From: Bacteroidota bacterium
GTDB lineage: Bacteria; Bacteroidota; Ignavibacteria; Ignavibacteriales; Ignavibacteriaceae
Assembly (NCBI GenBank): GCA_021831685.1
Contig: JAKBMG010000212.1
Location: forward strand, 1 to 61,050
DNA length: 61,050 nt
Reading direction: 5' to 3'
The notes under the pieces: model-generated
Told to the model about the DNA's origin: nothing
What the model saw: only the letters and a program-made list of their open reading frames with translations
Databases searched by the model: none
Translations under genes and position numbers: made by a program
Shown here: positions 27,581-37,000 of the stretch, piece after piece
Layout: the number at the start of each line of letters is the position of its first letter
Numbering within the stretch: the first letter of the stretch is position 1

Positions 27581-28258
27581 TCATTCAATATCCTTTGGAT
27601 TGGTAGAAATTGAAATTGTGTGGGCCACTTTCCCTTCGTCAATAATAACAGCGCTTAGTTTATTTCCCGAATATGCAGATGTATCAATATAAACTACGTT
27701 ATTTTCCTTTTTGAAAGTAACATCATTTACCCTTGAATGACCGATAACTTGAAGCTTACCAACATTTAGCAGCTCATCCCGTGTCCAAATTATTCCATGC
27801 GGTTTTTCCAAATCATTTCTTAAAACATTTTCTAAAAAGCTAAAATTTCCATTAAGAAATTTCTTGTAATATTTAGAAATACCAGCGTGAGAAATAAGGC
27901 AGCCTTCTAAATCCAAAATAACCGGGGAATTGATTATACACTCGAGATGTTCGGATAATTTTTCGAAATGATCATCATAAGAGGCAACCGTTTTTTCATA
28001 ACCGTTGTAAAGCCAGGTGGTCCCCATTTCACTAGATGGGTGTTTCATAAAATAATAGAACATGAGATCATGATTGCCGGCAGTAAAAGTCAGTTTTTGT
28101 GAGATGAAAAAATCAATGACCTCATAACTGAAATTTCCTCTATCAACCAAATCGCCAACGCTATAAATAGTAATTCTAGGGAAATCGGTTTTTAATTTCT
28201 GCACTAACTTTTGAAGTGTTAGAAAACAACCGTGAATGTCACCAATTACAGCAATCAT
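27581..28258 (-). CDS. Metallophosphoesterase, PP1-type serine/threonine phosphatase-like
   Basis: A 225-residue calcineurin-type phosphoesterase with the full metal-binding set: GDIHG (residues 6-10), GDLVDRG (about 35-41), GNHD (about 62-65), SHAGIS and GHSRV. The small size and order match bacterial PrpA/PrpB and lambda-phosphatase-like enzymes, which dephosphorylate phosphoproteins or, in some members, diadenosine tetraphosphate. It is cytoplasmic. It lies 31 bp downstream of the CoA-transferase gene and may be transcribed with it. Substrate is unknown. Confidence 0.9.
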   Translation of the reverse strand: MIAVIGDIHGCFLTLQKLVQKLKTDFPRITIYSVGDLVDRGNFSYEVIDFFISQKLTFTAGNHDLMFYYFMKHPSSEMGTTWLYNGYEKTVASYDDHFEKLSEHLECIINSPVILDLEGCLISHAGISKYYKKFLNGNFSFLENVLRNDLEKPHGIIWTRDELLNVGKLQVIGHSRVNDVTFKKENNVVYIDTSAYSGNKLSAVIIDEGKVAHTISISTNPKDIE

Positions 28259-28289
28259 AAAAATTCATTCTAAAGTAAAGAATAAAGAA

Positions 28290-29645
28290 TTAGATATAAT
28301 TATTTTTGCGAGCATATTCGTAAAGCCCGTCACGAAAATTCGGGTGGGCAATATTGATAAGTGATTTAACTCTTTCTCTTATCGTTTTGCCGAACAATTG
28401 AGCGTGACCGTATTCAGTAACTACATAATGAACATCACCACGTCCAGTAACAACTCCGGCGCCTTGATTAAGGAATGGAACGACTCTGGAAATTTTAAAA
28501 TCTTTTGTTGTTGAAGGCAATGCGATAATTGGCTTGCCTCCTTCGGAACGGGAAGCGCCTCTAATAAAATCAAGCTGACCGCCAAAGCCGCTAAACAATT
28601 TTGGACCTATTGAATCAGAACAAACTTGACCAGTTATGTCAACTTCAATTGCGGAATTAATAGCTATCATTTTATTATTTTTTGCAATCACAAAAGGATC
28701 ATTGACATATTCTTGAGGATGGAATTCAATCATAGGGTTATTATTAATAAATTTATATAACCGTTTTGTACCAAGGACAAAACCGGCAACAATTTTTCCA
28801 GGGTGCAAAGTTTTCATTTCGTTAGTGATAACCCCCTTTTCCACTAACTCAATTGTGCCGTCCGAAAACATTTCCGAATGAATTCCGAGTGCTTTGCTGC
28901 TCGACAAATATTTAAGGACAAAATCCGGTATTGCTCCGATGCCCATTTGTAAAGTTGAGCCATCTTCGATAAGTCCGGCAATATTGAAAGCAATTTTTTT
29001 ATTTATTTCGGTCATTTCCGGAGAAGTTTCTCTTTCACCTTGAGGAAGCTCTGAGATCTCTTCATCCACTTCAACGATATAATTAATTTTATTAATATGG
29101 ATAAAACTATCTCCCAAAGTTCTAGGCATATTTTTATTAACTTGAGCAATAATAACCTTAGCCTTCTCTGCACCGGTTTTAGTTAAACCAACTTCAACGC
29201 CGAAGCTACAAAAGCCATGTTCGTCCGGGGGCGAAACATGGATGAAAGCCGCGTCAAGTTTTATAATTCCTTTAGAAAAAAGGAGCGGAGTTTCATACAA
29301 GAAAATAGGAGTAAAATCTGCGCGACCCTCTCTAACAGCATTCCGGGTATTTGCGCCGATAAAGAAAGCATTATGCCTAAAATGTTTTTCGAGTCCAGAA
29401 GCAAGATAAGAAATATTACCAACTGCCAGTGCATGCATTATCTCAACGTTTTCAAGCTCTTCTTTACGTCTAACCAGAGCATCAATTAGGACAGTAGGGA
29501 ATGCGCAATTAGAGTGAGCCAAAATTTTATCACCGGACTTAATAACCTTAACCGCTTCGTCAGCCGAAACAATTTTCTGAGTGTAAGTTTTAAGGATATT
29601 AAACGGTATAGAATTTGTGGTTTTGAAATCTTCGATTGAAACCAT
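28290..29645 (-). CDS. Acetyl-CoA hydrolase/transferase family protein (4-hydroxybutyrate/butyrate CoA-transferase-like)
   Basis: A 451-residue family I-type CoA-transferase of the Cat1/Cat2/AbfT branch. The N-terminal half contains NTRNAVREGRADFTPIFLYE and VSPPDEHGFCSFGVEV. The C-terminal half contains LQMGIGAIPDFVL, the catalytic Glu258 in GIHSEMFSDG, GFGGQLDFIRGAS and VVTEYGHAQLFGKTIRERV. Such enzymes move CoA between acetyl-CoA and carboxylic acids such as 4-hydroxybutyrate, succinate or propionate, often in fermentative acetate formation with ATP saving. It is cytoplasmic. It follows the alanine dehydrogenase gene by 38 bp, consistent with an amino-acid fermentation unit. The exact acid is not determined. 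Confidence 0.92.
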   Translation of the reverse strand: MVSIEDFKTTNSIPFNILKTYTQKIVSADEAVKVIKSGDKILAHSNCAFPTVLIDALVRRKEELENVEIMHALAVGNISYLASGLEKHFRHNAFFIGANTRNAVREGRADFTPIFLYETPLLFSKGIIKLDAAFIHVSPPDEHGFCSFGVEVGLTKTGAEKAKVIIAQVNKNMPRTLGDSFIHINKINYIVEVDEEISELPQGERETSPEMTEINKKIAFNIAGLIEDGSTLQMGIGAIPDFVLKYLSSSKALGIHSEMFSDGTIELVEKGVITNEMKTLHPGKIVAGFVLGTKRLYKFINNNPMIEFHPQEYVNDPFVIAKNNKMIAINSAIEVDITGQVCSDSIGPKLFSGFGGQLDFIRGASRSEGGKPIIALPSTTKDFKISRVVPFLNQGAGVVTGRGDVHYVVTEYGHAQLFGKTIRERVKSLINIAHPNFRDGLYEYARKNNYI

Positions 29646-29683
29646 ATGATTCTCTTACTTAGATTAATTTAAAAATAGAATTT

Positions 29684-30805
29684 CTAATTAGTAGAAAATA
29701 TTCTAAGCCGTCTATATTCAAAATTAAAAATATTAGCCACAGCTTCGTTGGAAACATATCCTTTATAAGTGCAAACGCCATTTGCTAAACCTGTATCTCC
29801 GAGCAATGCGTTTGATAAACCGTTATCAGCAATATTTTGAATATACGGCAGCGAAGCATTATTCAAACCATAACTTGCTGTTTTTGAAACAAGAGCAGGC
29901 ATATTTGGGACACAGTAGTGAATTACGTCATGCAAATAATAAGTTGGGTCTGAGATGGTTTTAATATGGCTTGTTTCAATGCAGCCACCCTGATCAATCG
30001 AGACGTCGATAATCACAGCGCCTTTTTTCATTTGCTTTACCATATCTTCGGAAACCAGGTGAGGAGTTTTTTCACCTTTTATTAAAACAGCACCTATAAG
30101 CACATCAGCAAACTTAACACCTCTTGAAATAGTATATGGATTAGCCATCACGGTAGTTAATTGTTGATGAAAAGTGGAATCAATTTTTCTTAAGCGATTA
30201 AGATCTTTATCCAACACAATAACCTGAGCACCTCTTCCAAGCGCTGCTCTGGCTGCTGTTGTTCCGACGACGCCAGCGCCGAGAATAACGACTGCAGCAG
30301 GAGCCACGCCTGTAATTCCTCCCAGCAAAATTCCTCGGCCGCCTTTTGTATAGCTTTCAAGATATCGTTCAGCAATTTGAATAGATAGCTGCCCAGCAAT
30401 TTCACTCATCGAGTGCAAAACCGGAAGTCCCGATTCATTTTCAATAAGTTCATATCCGATTGCAGTTATGTTTTTCTTCAAAAGGTCTTCAATAGTTGAT
30501 TTATTTCCGATAGCTAAATGAAGAAAAGAAAATAAGATTTGATTTTCCTGAAGTAAACTAAGTTCGATATCAGATAGCGGTGTAACTTTAGCAATTAGCT
30601 CAGTTCTTCGGTAAACCTCTTCGGCGCTGTAAACAATTGTTGCACCTGCCTGCCGGTATTCTTCATCGCTAAAATTGCTCCCTTCACCAGCACCACTTTG
30701 AAAATAAATTGTATGCCCCGATCTTGTTAATGAATCAACGCCAGCCGGAGCTAATGCCACTCGTTTTTCTTCCTGAATATTTTCTTTAGGAATTCCTATT
30801 CTCAT
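29684..30805 (-). CDS. ald: Alanine dehydrogenase
   Basis: A 373-residue NAD-dependent L-alanine dehydrogenase (pyruvate + NH4+ + NADH to and from alanine). The start MRIGIPKENIQEEKRVALAP is characteristic. Lys in AKVTPL (about 73) and His96 in FSFLHLAIG correspond to the substrate-binding and catalytic residues. VVILGAGVVGTTAARAALG is the NAD-binding loop, and DVSIDQGGCIETS and VPNMPALVSKTAS follow in order. The length fits the family. The protein acts in the cytoplasm in alanine degradation or nitrogen assimilation. It is followed by the CoA-transferase and preceded by the hydroxyacid dehydrogenase. Confidence 0.96.
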   Translation of the reverse strand: MRIGIPKENIQEEKRVALAPAGVDSLTRSGHTIYFQSGAGEGSNFSDEEYRQAGATIVYSAEEVYRRTELIAKVTPLSDIELSLLQENQILFSFLHLAIGNKSTIEDLLKKNITAIGYELIENESGLPVLHSMSEIAGQLSIQIAERYLESYTKGGRGILLGGITGVAPAAVVILGAGVVGTTAARAALGRGAQVIVLDKDLNRLRKIDSTFHQQLTTVMANPYTISRGVKFADVLIGAVLIKGEKTPHLVSEDMVKQMKKGAVIIDVSIDQGGCIETSHIKTISDPTYYLHDVIHYCVPNMPALVSKTASYGLNNASLPYIQNIADNGLSNALLGDTGLANGVCTYKGYVSNEAVANIFNFEYRRLRIFSTN

Positions 30806-30887
30806 ATGATTTCACTTTCGTTAGTAGTTATTGCTACTTTACTCGACTAACATATTTAATTTCCGTCTCAAATTCAAAAAAACATTT

Positions 30888-31841
30888 TTAATTGACCGGA
30901 GTAATAGGTTTTTTTCCTGATAAAACAGCGATGACATTTTTTGCTGCAAGTATAGCCATATTATTGCGGGCGTCAATTGTAGCGCTTCCGAGATGCGGAA
31001 GGAGAACGACATTTTTTAATTTATAAAGATCAGGATTTAGCACAGGTTCATTTTCGTAGACATCTAAACCTGCAGCGAATATTTTTTCCCTTTTAAGAAT
31101 ATTGATTAAGGCTTTTTCGTCAACAATATCACCGCGAGCAGTATTAATAAAGATTGCCTTCTCCTTTAGCAATAATAATTTTTTCTTATCTAATAGATGA
31201 AAAGTTTTAGGATTAAGAGGAAGGTGAACTGAAATAATATCGGAATGTTTTAACAAAAATTCCAAAGAGACTTTTTTTGCAGCAATTTTGTTTTCCAAAA
31301 ATGCATTTCGAGAATTAGAAAAATAAATTATCTTTGTTCCGAAAGACTTAGCTCTTATAGCAGTTGCAGTACCAATTCTTCCTGCCCCAAGAATTCCGAA
31401 GACCTTATTTTTCAGTTCTACGCCAAGCAACAGTTTTGGCAACCAACCATTAAATTTTTTTAGGCGTACGAGCTCAACTCCTTCAACAAATCTTCTTGCA
31501 CACGCCAGAGTTAAGGCTATTGCAAGGTCGGCAGTTGCGTCAGTTAAAACGTCCGGCGTATTAGTAACAGTAATTCCCTTTTGCTTGGCGTATTTGATAT
31601 CAATATTATTAAAGCCGACTGCGTAGTTAGCAATAACCTTGCAATTTGACATTTTATCAAGTATTATCGCATCAAATTTATCTGTTAAAAGAGAAATTAC
31701 AGCATCAACATTTTTTATACTCTTCAGTAATTCGTTTTTAGAAATTGGTTTGTTTTTGGGGTAGACGGAGACTTCAAAATTTTTAGCTTTCAAAAGCTTT
31801 GAAGCTATTTCAGGAATTTCTTGCGTTATAAAAACTTTCAT
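30888..31841 (-). CDS. D-2-hydroxyacid dehydrogenase (glyoxylate/hydroxypyruvate reductase-like)
   Basis: A 317-residue NAD(P)-dependent dehydrogenase of the D-isomer family. The coenzyme loop is FGILGAGRIGTATAIRAKSF. The catalytic Arg lies in INTARGDIVDEKALI, the Glu in DVYENEPVLNP and the His in VVLLPHLGSATIDAR, all in the expected order. The closest style is glyoxylate/hydroxypyruvate reductase (GhrB/GyaR) rather than phosphoglycerate dehydrogenase, since no regulatory ACT domain follows. It is cytoplasmic. It lies 18 bp downstream of the SpmAB-like gene and may be co-transcribed with it. The preferred substrate is inferred only at family level. Confidence 0.92.
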   Translation of the reverse strand: MKVFITQEIPEIASKLLKAKNFEVSVYPKNKPISKNELLKSIKNVDAVISLLTDKFDAIILDKMSNCKVIANYAVGFNNIDIKYAKQKGITVTNTPDVLTDATADLAIALTLACARRFVEGVELVRLKKFNGWLPKLLLGVELKNKVFGILGAGRIGTATAIRAKSFGTKIIYFSNSRNAFLENKIAAKKVSLEFLLKHSDIISVHLPLNPKTFHLLDKKKLLLLKEKAIFINTARGDIVDEKALINILKREKIFAAGLDVYENEPVLNPDLYKLKNVVLLPHLGSATIDARNNMAILAAKNVIAVLSGKKPITPVN

Positions 31842-31859
31842 ATTCTTCTATATTTTTAT

Positions 31860-33491
31860 TTATCCAAACAATAATCTAACAATAAATAAAGCAGCAAGAA
31901 CTCCGACAATATCTGCAATCAATCCTGCCGAAAGAGCATGCCTTATCCGCTTGATATTAACAGCGCCAAAATAGACAGCTAATACATAAAAAGTTGTTTC
32001 TGAGCTTCCGTACAAAGTTGAGACTAAAATTCCTATGAATGAATCAGGGCCGTGGACTGAAATTATTTCAGCCATTATGCCTAGTGAGCCGCTGCCTGAA
32101 AGAGGGCGCATAAAAGCCATAGGCACAGCCTCGGCGGGAAGACCGATTAAGTCGGTCACCGGGTGAAGAATATTTATTAGCCATTGCATCGCCCCTCCTG
32201 CTCTAAAAATTCCGATTGCAACCAGCATCGCAACCAGGTACGGAATAATTTTTACTGCAATGGTAAATCCTTCCTTAGCTCCTTCAACAAATTTTTCATA
32301 GACTCTAACTTTCTTAATTGCGCCGTAGCCGATAAATATTATTATTAGCAAAGGAATTGCCAGAGTTGAAAATATTTGTAAAATATTCCTTGCGGCGCCA
32401 GGAGAGAAGAAACTTAATCGCTGAAGAATATCTTTGCCAATGCCGGAAAAAATAATTATGAGTATAAGGAGGATGAAACCGACAATGGCAGAAATATTTT
32501 TTAAGTTACTCTTTGCCCAAAAGGTAAATTCATTTTTTTTGATTGGAAATTTTTCTAAAATCTTTGCAGCAGTAACACCAGCTATGGTCGCACAGAAAGA
32601 GGCAAATAAAGATGTCCCAATTATTATTGCGGGTTCAGAGCTTCCGGAAGCTGCCCGGATTGCAATTGCAGTGGCAGGGATCAATGTTATACCAGCCGTA
32701 TTTATTGCAAGGAAAGTGCACATTGCATTTGTAGCAACTCCTTTTTCGGGATTAAGTTCATTCAGTTCTTCCATCGCCTTCAGACCAAAAGGTGTAGCGG
32801 CATTTCCGAGTCCTAACATGTTTGCAGAAATATTCATGATCATTGAACCCATCGCGGGGTGTTCTGGTGGAACATCGGGAAATAATTTTTTAGTAACCGG
32901 TTTTAACCATCTTGCAATTATCGAAATCAAACCCGCATCTTCAGCAACCTTCATAACTCCAAGCCAAAGCGCCATAACACCGATTAAGCCTAGCGAAATA
33001 CTTACTGCACTTCCGGCATAATCTAAAGCAGCCGAGGTTACATCTTTAAGTTTTAGAAACGAAACATTCTCAAGGACGATATGAGCCTTCGCAATAGAAG
33101 GAGAGAGTAAGGAATCAATTTTTATTTTTCCGTTAAGATATTCATTATTCCCGGACGCCGAAGCCATTTCCTGCCATATTTTTGGATCAGTACTTGAGAT
33201 TTTAAAGTTAATTACATCTTTGGCAGCATTTGCATGATGGGTAACAATAGCAGGAATAGAAATATCTTGATAAATATTCTCTTTGTAGAAATTAGAAAAG
33301 TCAGCAGCTTTAATACTTAGAATTGTATGATAAGATTTTTCTTGATTTTTTTGAAATCCACCGGGGAATTCTAATGTTACGATTAGTGGGTTTCCGTTTT
33401 GAAATTTATTTTGGCTTTGATCAATTATGTCTGTAGTGATTGCGGTACCAATACCAAAAAAAAGTAGAGCTAGCCAAACATAATTTAGCAT
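31860..33491 (-). CDS. Fused SpmA-SpmB-type nucleoside-recognition (Gate) membrane protein
   Basis: A 543-residue inner-membrane protein with two Gate/nucleoside-recognition domains in one chain. After an N-terminal helix and a soluble segment of about 120 residues, the SpmA-like half (about 150-330) has GVMKVAEDAGLISIIARWL, GSMIMNISANMLGLGNAATP and INTAGITLIPATAIAIRA. The SpmB-like half (about 370-543) has FVEGAKEGFTIAVKIIPYLV and MRPLSGSGSLGIMAEII, then LVSTLYGSSETTFYVLAVYFGAV. SpmA and SpmB are separate spore-maturation proteins in Bacillus. Fused forms are common in non-spore-forming Bacteroidota, where the function is unknown (transport is suspected). The inserted soluble segment near the N-terminus is unusual for the separate proteins. 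Confidence 0.88.
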   Translation of the reverse strand: MLNYVWLALLFFGIGTAITTDIIDQSQNKFQNGNPLIVTLEFPGGFQKNQEKSYHTILSIKAADFSNFYKENIYQDISIPAIVTHHANAAKDVINFKISSTDPKIWQEMASASGNNEYLNGKIKIDSLLSPSIAKAHIVLENVSFLKLKDVTSAALDYAGSAVSISLGLIGVMALWLGVMKVAEDAGLISIIARWLKPVTKKLFPDVPPEHPAMGSMIMNISANMLGLGNAATPFGLKAMEELNELNPEKGVATNAMCTFLAINTAGITLIPATAIAIRAASGSSEPAIIIGTSLFASFCATIAGVTAAKILEKFPIKKNEFTFWAKSNLKNISAIVGFILLILIIIFSGIGKDILQRLSFFSPGAARNILQIFSTLAIPLLIIIFIGYGAIKKVRVYEKFVEGAKEGFTIAVKIIPYLVAMLVAIGIFRAGGAMQWLINILHPVTDLIGLPAEAVPMAFMRPLSGSGSLGIMAEIISVHGPDSFIGILVSTLYGSSETTFYVLAVYFGAVNIKRIRHALSAGLIADIVGVLAALFIVRLLFG

Positions 33492-33542
33492 TAAAACTTC
33501 CGATAAATAATATTAATGAATTTCATTTAAGCAAATAAAAGA

Positions 33543-34007
33543 CTATCCACCTGTTTCTTCAACTGCCTGAATTTCTTCAGTATCAATAAAAAATATTTTA
33601 TTAAAGACCGGAAGATCTGTACTTTCATTAAATTCTTTAACATATTTCATCGAATAATTCTTTACAAGATCATCCATCAATTTTTGTTCTTCAACCCGTT
33701 TCAAGAAACCTTTTATGGAGATTGAAAGGAAATCATAAGTAGGCAAATTATCAAGCTCAACTCGTTTTTTAGGTTTGATGTTTCTGAGAACAGTGAAACT
33801 TGATTTGACTTCTATGTGAATTTTATCGAACAACTCATCTTCACTCGTTGGGAAAATATACACATTTTTATCCAAGTAAATAAATGTAACTGCAAGCTGA
33901 ACAATTTTCTCTTCTTGTGTATAAAAGGAAAGGATTCCACAAGTATTATTCTTTAATTCATTTTCTATCGTTTCTAGATTTCTGAGTTGCTGAACATTTT
34001 TAAACAT
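33543..34007 (-). CDS. Pyridoxamine 5'-phosphate oxidase-like split-barrel protein
   Basis: A 154-residue protein that resembles the flavin-binding split-barrel (PPOX-like) group: NTCGILSFYTQEEKIVQLAV, VYIFPTSEDELFDKI, SSFTVLRNIKPKKRVEL, YDFLSISIKGFLKRVEEQK. No membrane segment or signal peptide is present. Members of this group are often annotated only as general-stress or heme/flavin-binding proteins, and no catalytic residue can be named. It lies 28 bp after the helicase-nuclease gene. The assignment is by overall pattern and moderate. Confidence 0.6.
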   Translation of the reverse strand: MFKNVQQLRNLETIENELKNNTCGILSFYTQEEKIVQLAVTFIYLDKNVYIFPTSEDELFDKIHIEVKSSFTVLRNIKPKKRVELDNLPTYDFLSISIKGFLKRVEEQKLMDDLVKNYSMKYVKEFNESTDLPVFNKIFFIDTEEIQAVEETGG

Positions 34008-34035
34008 ACTTTATCCGGATATTGTTAATTAGACT

Positions 34036-37000
34036 TTATTTTTTAATACAGTAAGAATAATTTATTGAAAATTTACATTCGCTGCAGTGATTTGCGTTTT
34101 TAACAAAATTACCGCCCTGTAAATTTTCAATCATTGATTTTATTTGATTTTTTATTTCGCTCAAATCAGATGCATTTATTTCTTTATCAACAGATAGAGC
34201 CGGAAACTCAAGAAATAAAAGTTTCATCTCTAATTTTGTAAAGTCAGGAAATAATTTACTTACAATATAGGAATAAAATTTCATTTGATTTAAATAAATT
34301 TTTGATCTTTCCTGAATTTCCTTTTCCGATATGTCGTCAGTTTTATAGTCAATAATAATAATTTTATTATCATCAAAAATAATCTTGTCGATAATACCGT
34401 AGAGTATATTTTTCCCTTCTTCAACAAAAATTTCAAACTCATTTTTATAATTTGAGAATGCTTTAATCCGTTTATAAGAATCAGATGAATAAAATCTCAA
34501 AAGCTGCTCGATTATATTTTTTTTAAATCCCGCCTCATGTTGCGCTGCTATATTACCAGCCTTTATTTCATCATTTATGATCAATTCTAAATTTTTTTCA
34601 ACAGTTGTAGGAATTGATTCAATTTCTAATAATTTATGGATTATGCTTCCTTTTATCTTTGAAAGGTCATAATTGCTCTGATATTCATTCTCTTCATTTT
34701 TGTTTTTGAATTCAAATTCAAAATCATTTTTTTTTGCAGTCAAATTTCTGTGAAGAACTTTTTCCATAATCTCACTCAGACCGAAGTTGTAAGTCAGTCT
34801 ATATTTCATTTGACATTGAGAGTAGATTGAAAATTTTGAGGCTGAAATTATTTCTTGCGAAGGATGATCTTCAATAATGTCCAATAATAAATTCTTAGCA
34901 ACAAAGCCGGTACTTATTACGGGATTTTCCGGTAGAATAATATCTGTTTCATTTTTTACCGGAATATTTAGAGAAAGAGTTTTAGTAATATTACTAAACC
35001 GATCTCCGTCAAAAATCAAGGAAGTGAGATTAGATTCGAGTAGATGGTTTTCGCTATTAAAATTTATGTTCAAGCCTTGTTGCAGAAGTCCCATAAAGGA
35101 TTCTTTACTAAAAGACATATCCTTAACCGGGGTGGCTGAAATAAATAAATAATATTTTGCTCTTGTTACTCCCACGTAAAATAATCTTTTAACTTCCGCA
35201 ATATTCTTCTTGTACTTTATCAAATTGTTAATTCCAATTATGGGCGCAGAAATATATTCATCAAAATATTTTTCGTTCAAAGGAAGTTTGGCAAGTAATC
35301 CGAAATCTTTACTAATGGTGATTGATTTACTTTTTGTTGAATCACTCTTTGGACTATCTCCGCTATTGAATAAAATCACTACGGGAAATTCTAAACCTTT
35401 TGCCTGATGCAAAGTCATTATTTTAACAGAATTTGCATCATCAGCTATGGAAGCTTGCGCTTCCTCTTGAGATTGTTCGATTGACTCTTTTAGGTAAGTA
35501 ACATAATCATATAATGTTTTATATCCTTGTGAGTCATAATTATTAGTAAGCTGAATTAGTTTTTGAATATTTGCTAACTCTTGTACACCGTCAGGTCTAG
35601 ATGCAATGACTGATAAGAAGTTTGATCCATTTAAAATTTCTCTTAAGAGAGATATAAAATCGGAGTTACCGGACCCATTTTTAATTTCCATAATTGGCTG
35701 GAATGTTTTAAAGAATTGCTTATTTACTGATATATAATTTTTTACTTTTGTCCAAAGTGTTTTTCCATTTTGAAGAGATATATCAAATATTTGCGAATCG
35801 GAAAGGGAAAGAAATGGAGAGCGTAAAATACCAGTTAATGCAGCGTCATTATCTTCATCAAGAAGAAAAGCAAAATAATTGTATATGTCGTAAATAGTCT
35901 GTCGTTTATAAAATTCTTTTCCGCCTACGATTAGAAATGGAACGCCATATTTAATAAAAACTTTTTCAAGCTCGATAAAAGATTTTCTTTTTCTACAAAG
36001 GACAGCAATATCTCCCCAGTTAATATTAAGTTGTTCATCGTTGCTTCCAACAAGCTGCAATATTTTTCTCGTAACGATTTCAGATTCAGAAAATTGTGGT
36101 ATAATTAAATTTTGATCTTTGACTGGATTTATTTTGGGTAGTAATACTTCAACATGCCCTTGAATGCCGTCGTTCAAAGCGCAAACCAAATCCGAATGTT
36201 CTACCTCATTAAATAGTCTATTTGGATTATTAAATAATTTCCTGAAAAGAGAATTTGTAAAAAGGCATAATTCGGGGGCCATTCTAAAACTATCCGGTAA
36301 TGAAAGCAAAGAAGCATCGCCTTCTATTTCCCTAATGTTTTTTTTGGTTCGATTAAATACTTCCAACTCAGCATCCCTGAACATATAAATGCTCTGCTTT
36401 TCATCTCCAACTACAAACAAATTTCCTTTCCTTAAATCTTCTAAAATCGGGAGGAAAATATTGTACTGGATTTCATTTGTATCTTGATATTCATCGATAA
36501 GTAAATATTTGAACTTATCAGACAAGGCTTTACGTACAGAATTTATTTTCAAAATGTCTTGAGTAAACAAAAGGATATCTTCATAGTCCAAGTAACCATT
36601 TTCTTTTTTTCTGTGGGAATATATTTTAAGTGCATTATTGAAAAAGTTAATAACTGTTTTACCAAAATGAGCAAGTTCGTTTTCTATTTCTTCATGATTA
36701 TCAATCGGCATGATCATTTCAAGTTCGGAAAATATCTCCTCTATTTGGTTAACTTCATTACCAAGATTTTCGATAGAATGCTTGCCTAAGTAACCATTAA
36801 TTTTTACACTGCCAGTTTTTGTAGTTATCAGGTTTTTAATTTTCAACAGCATTAATAATTTATCCCAGAATCTTTCCAGTGACAGATTATCGTTCAACAA
36901 ATTATTTATAGATGAGGCAATAACATTTTTGATATTTACATCAAGAACGGCACTATTAATAGACCGGATAAGATTGATAGCGTTCTCAATTTTGTTGATA

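Noticed and set aside
32434-33021. A 195-codon plus-strand open frame opposite the SpmAB-like gene
   Set aside because: It is antisense to a well-supported membrane protein gene, has no family signature and no ribosome site; it is a by-product of the codon pattern of the real gene.
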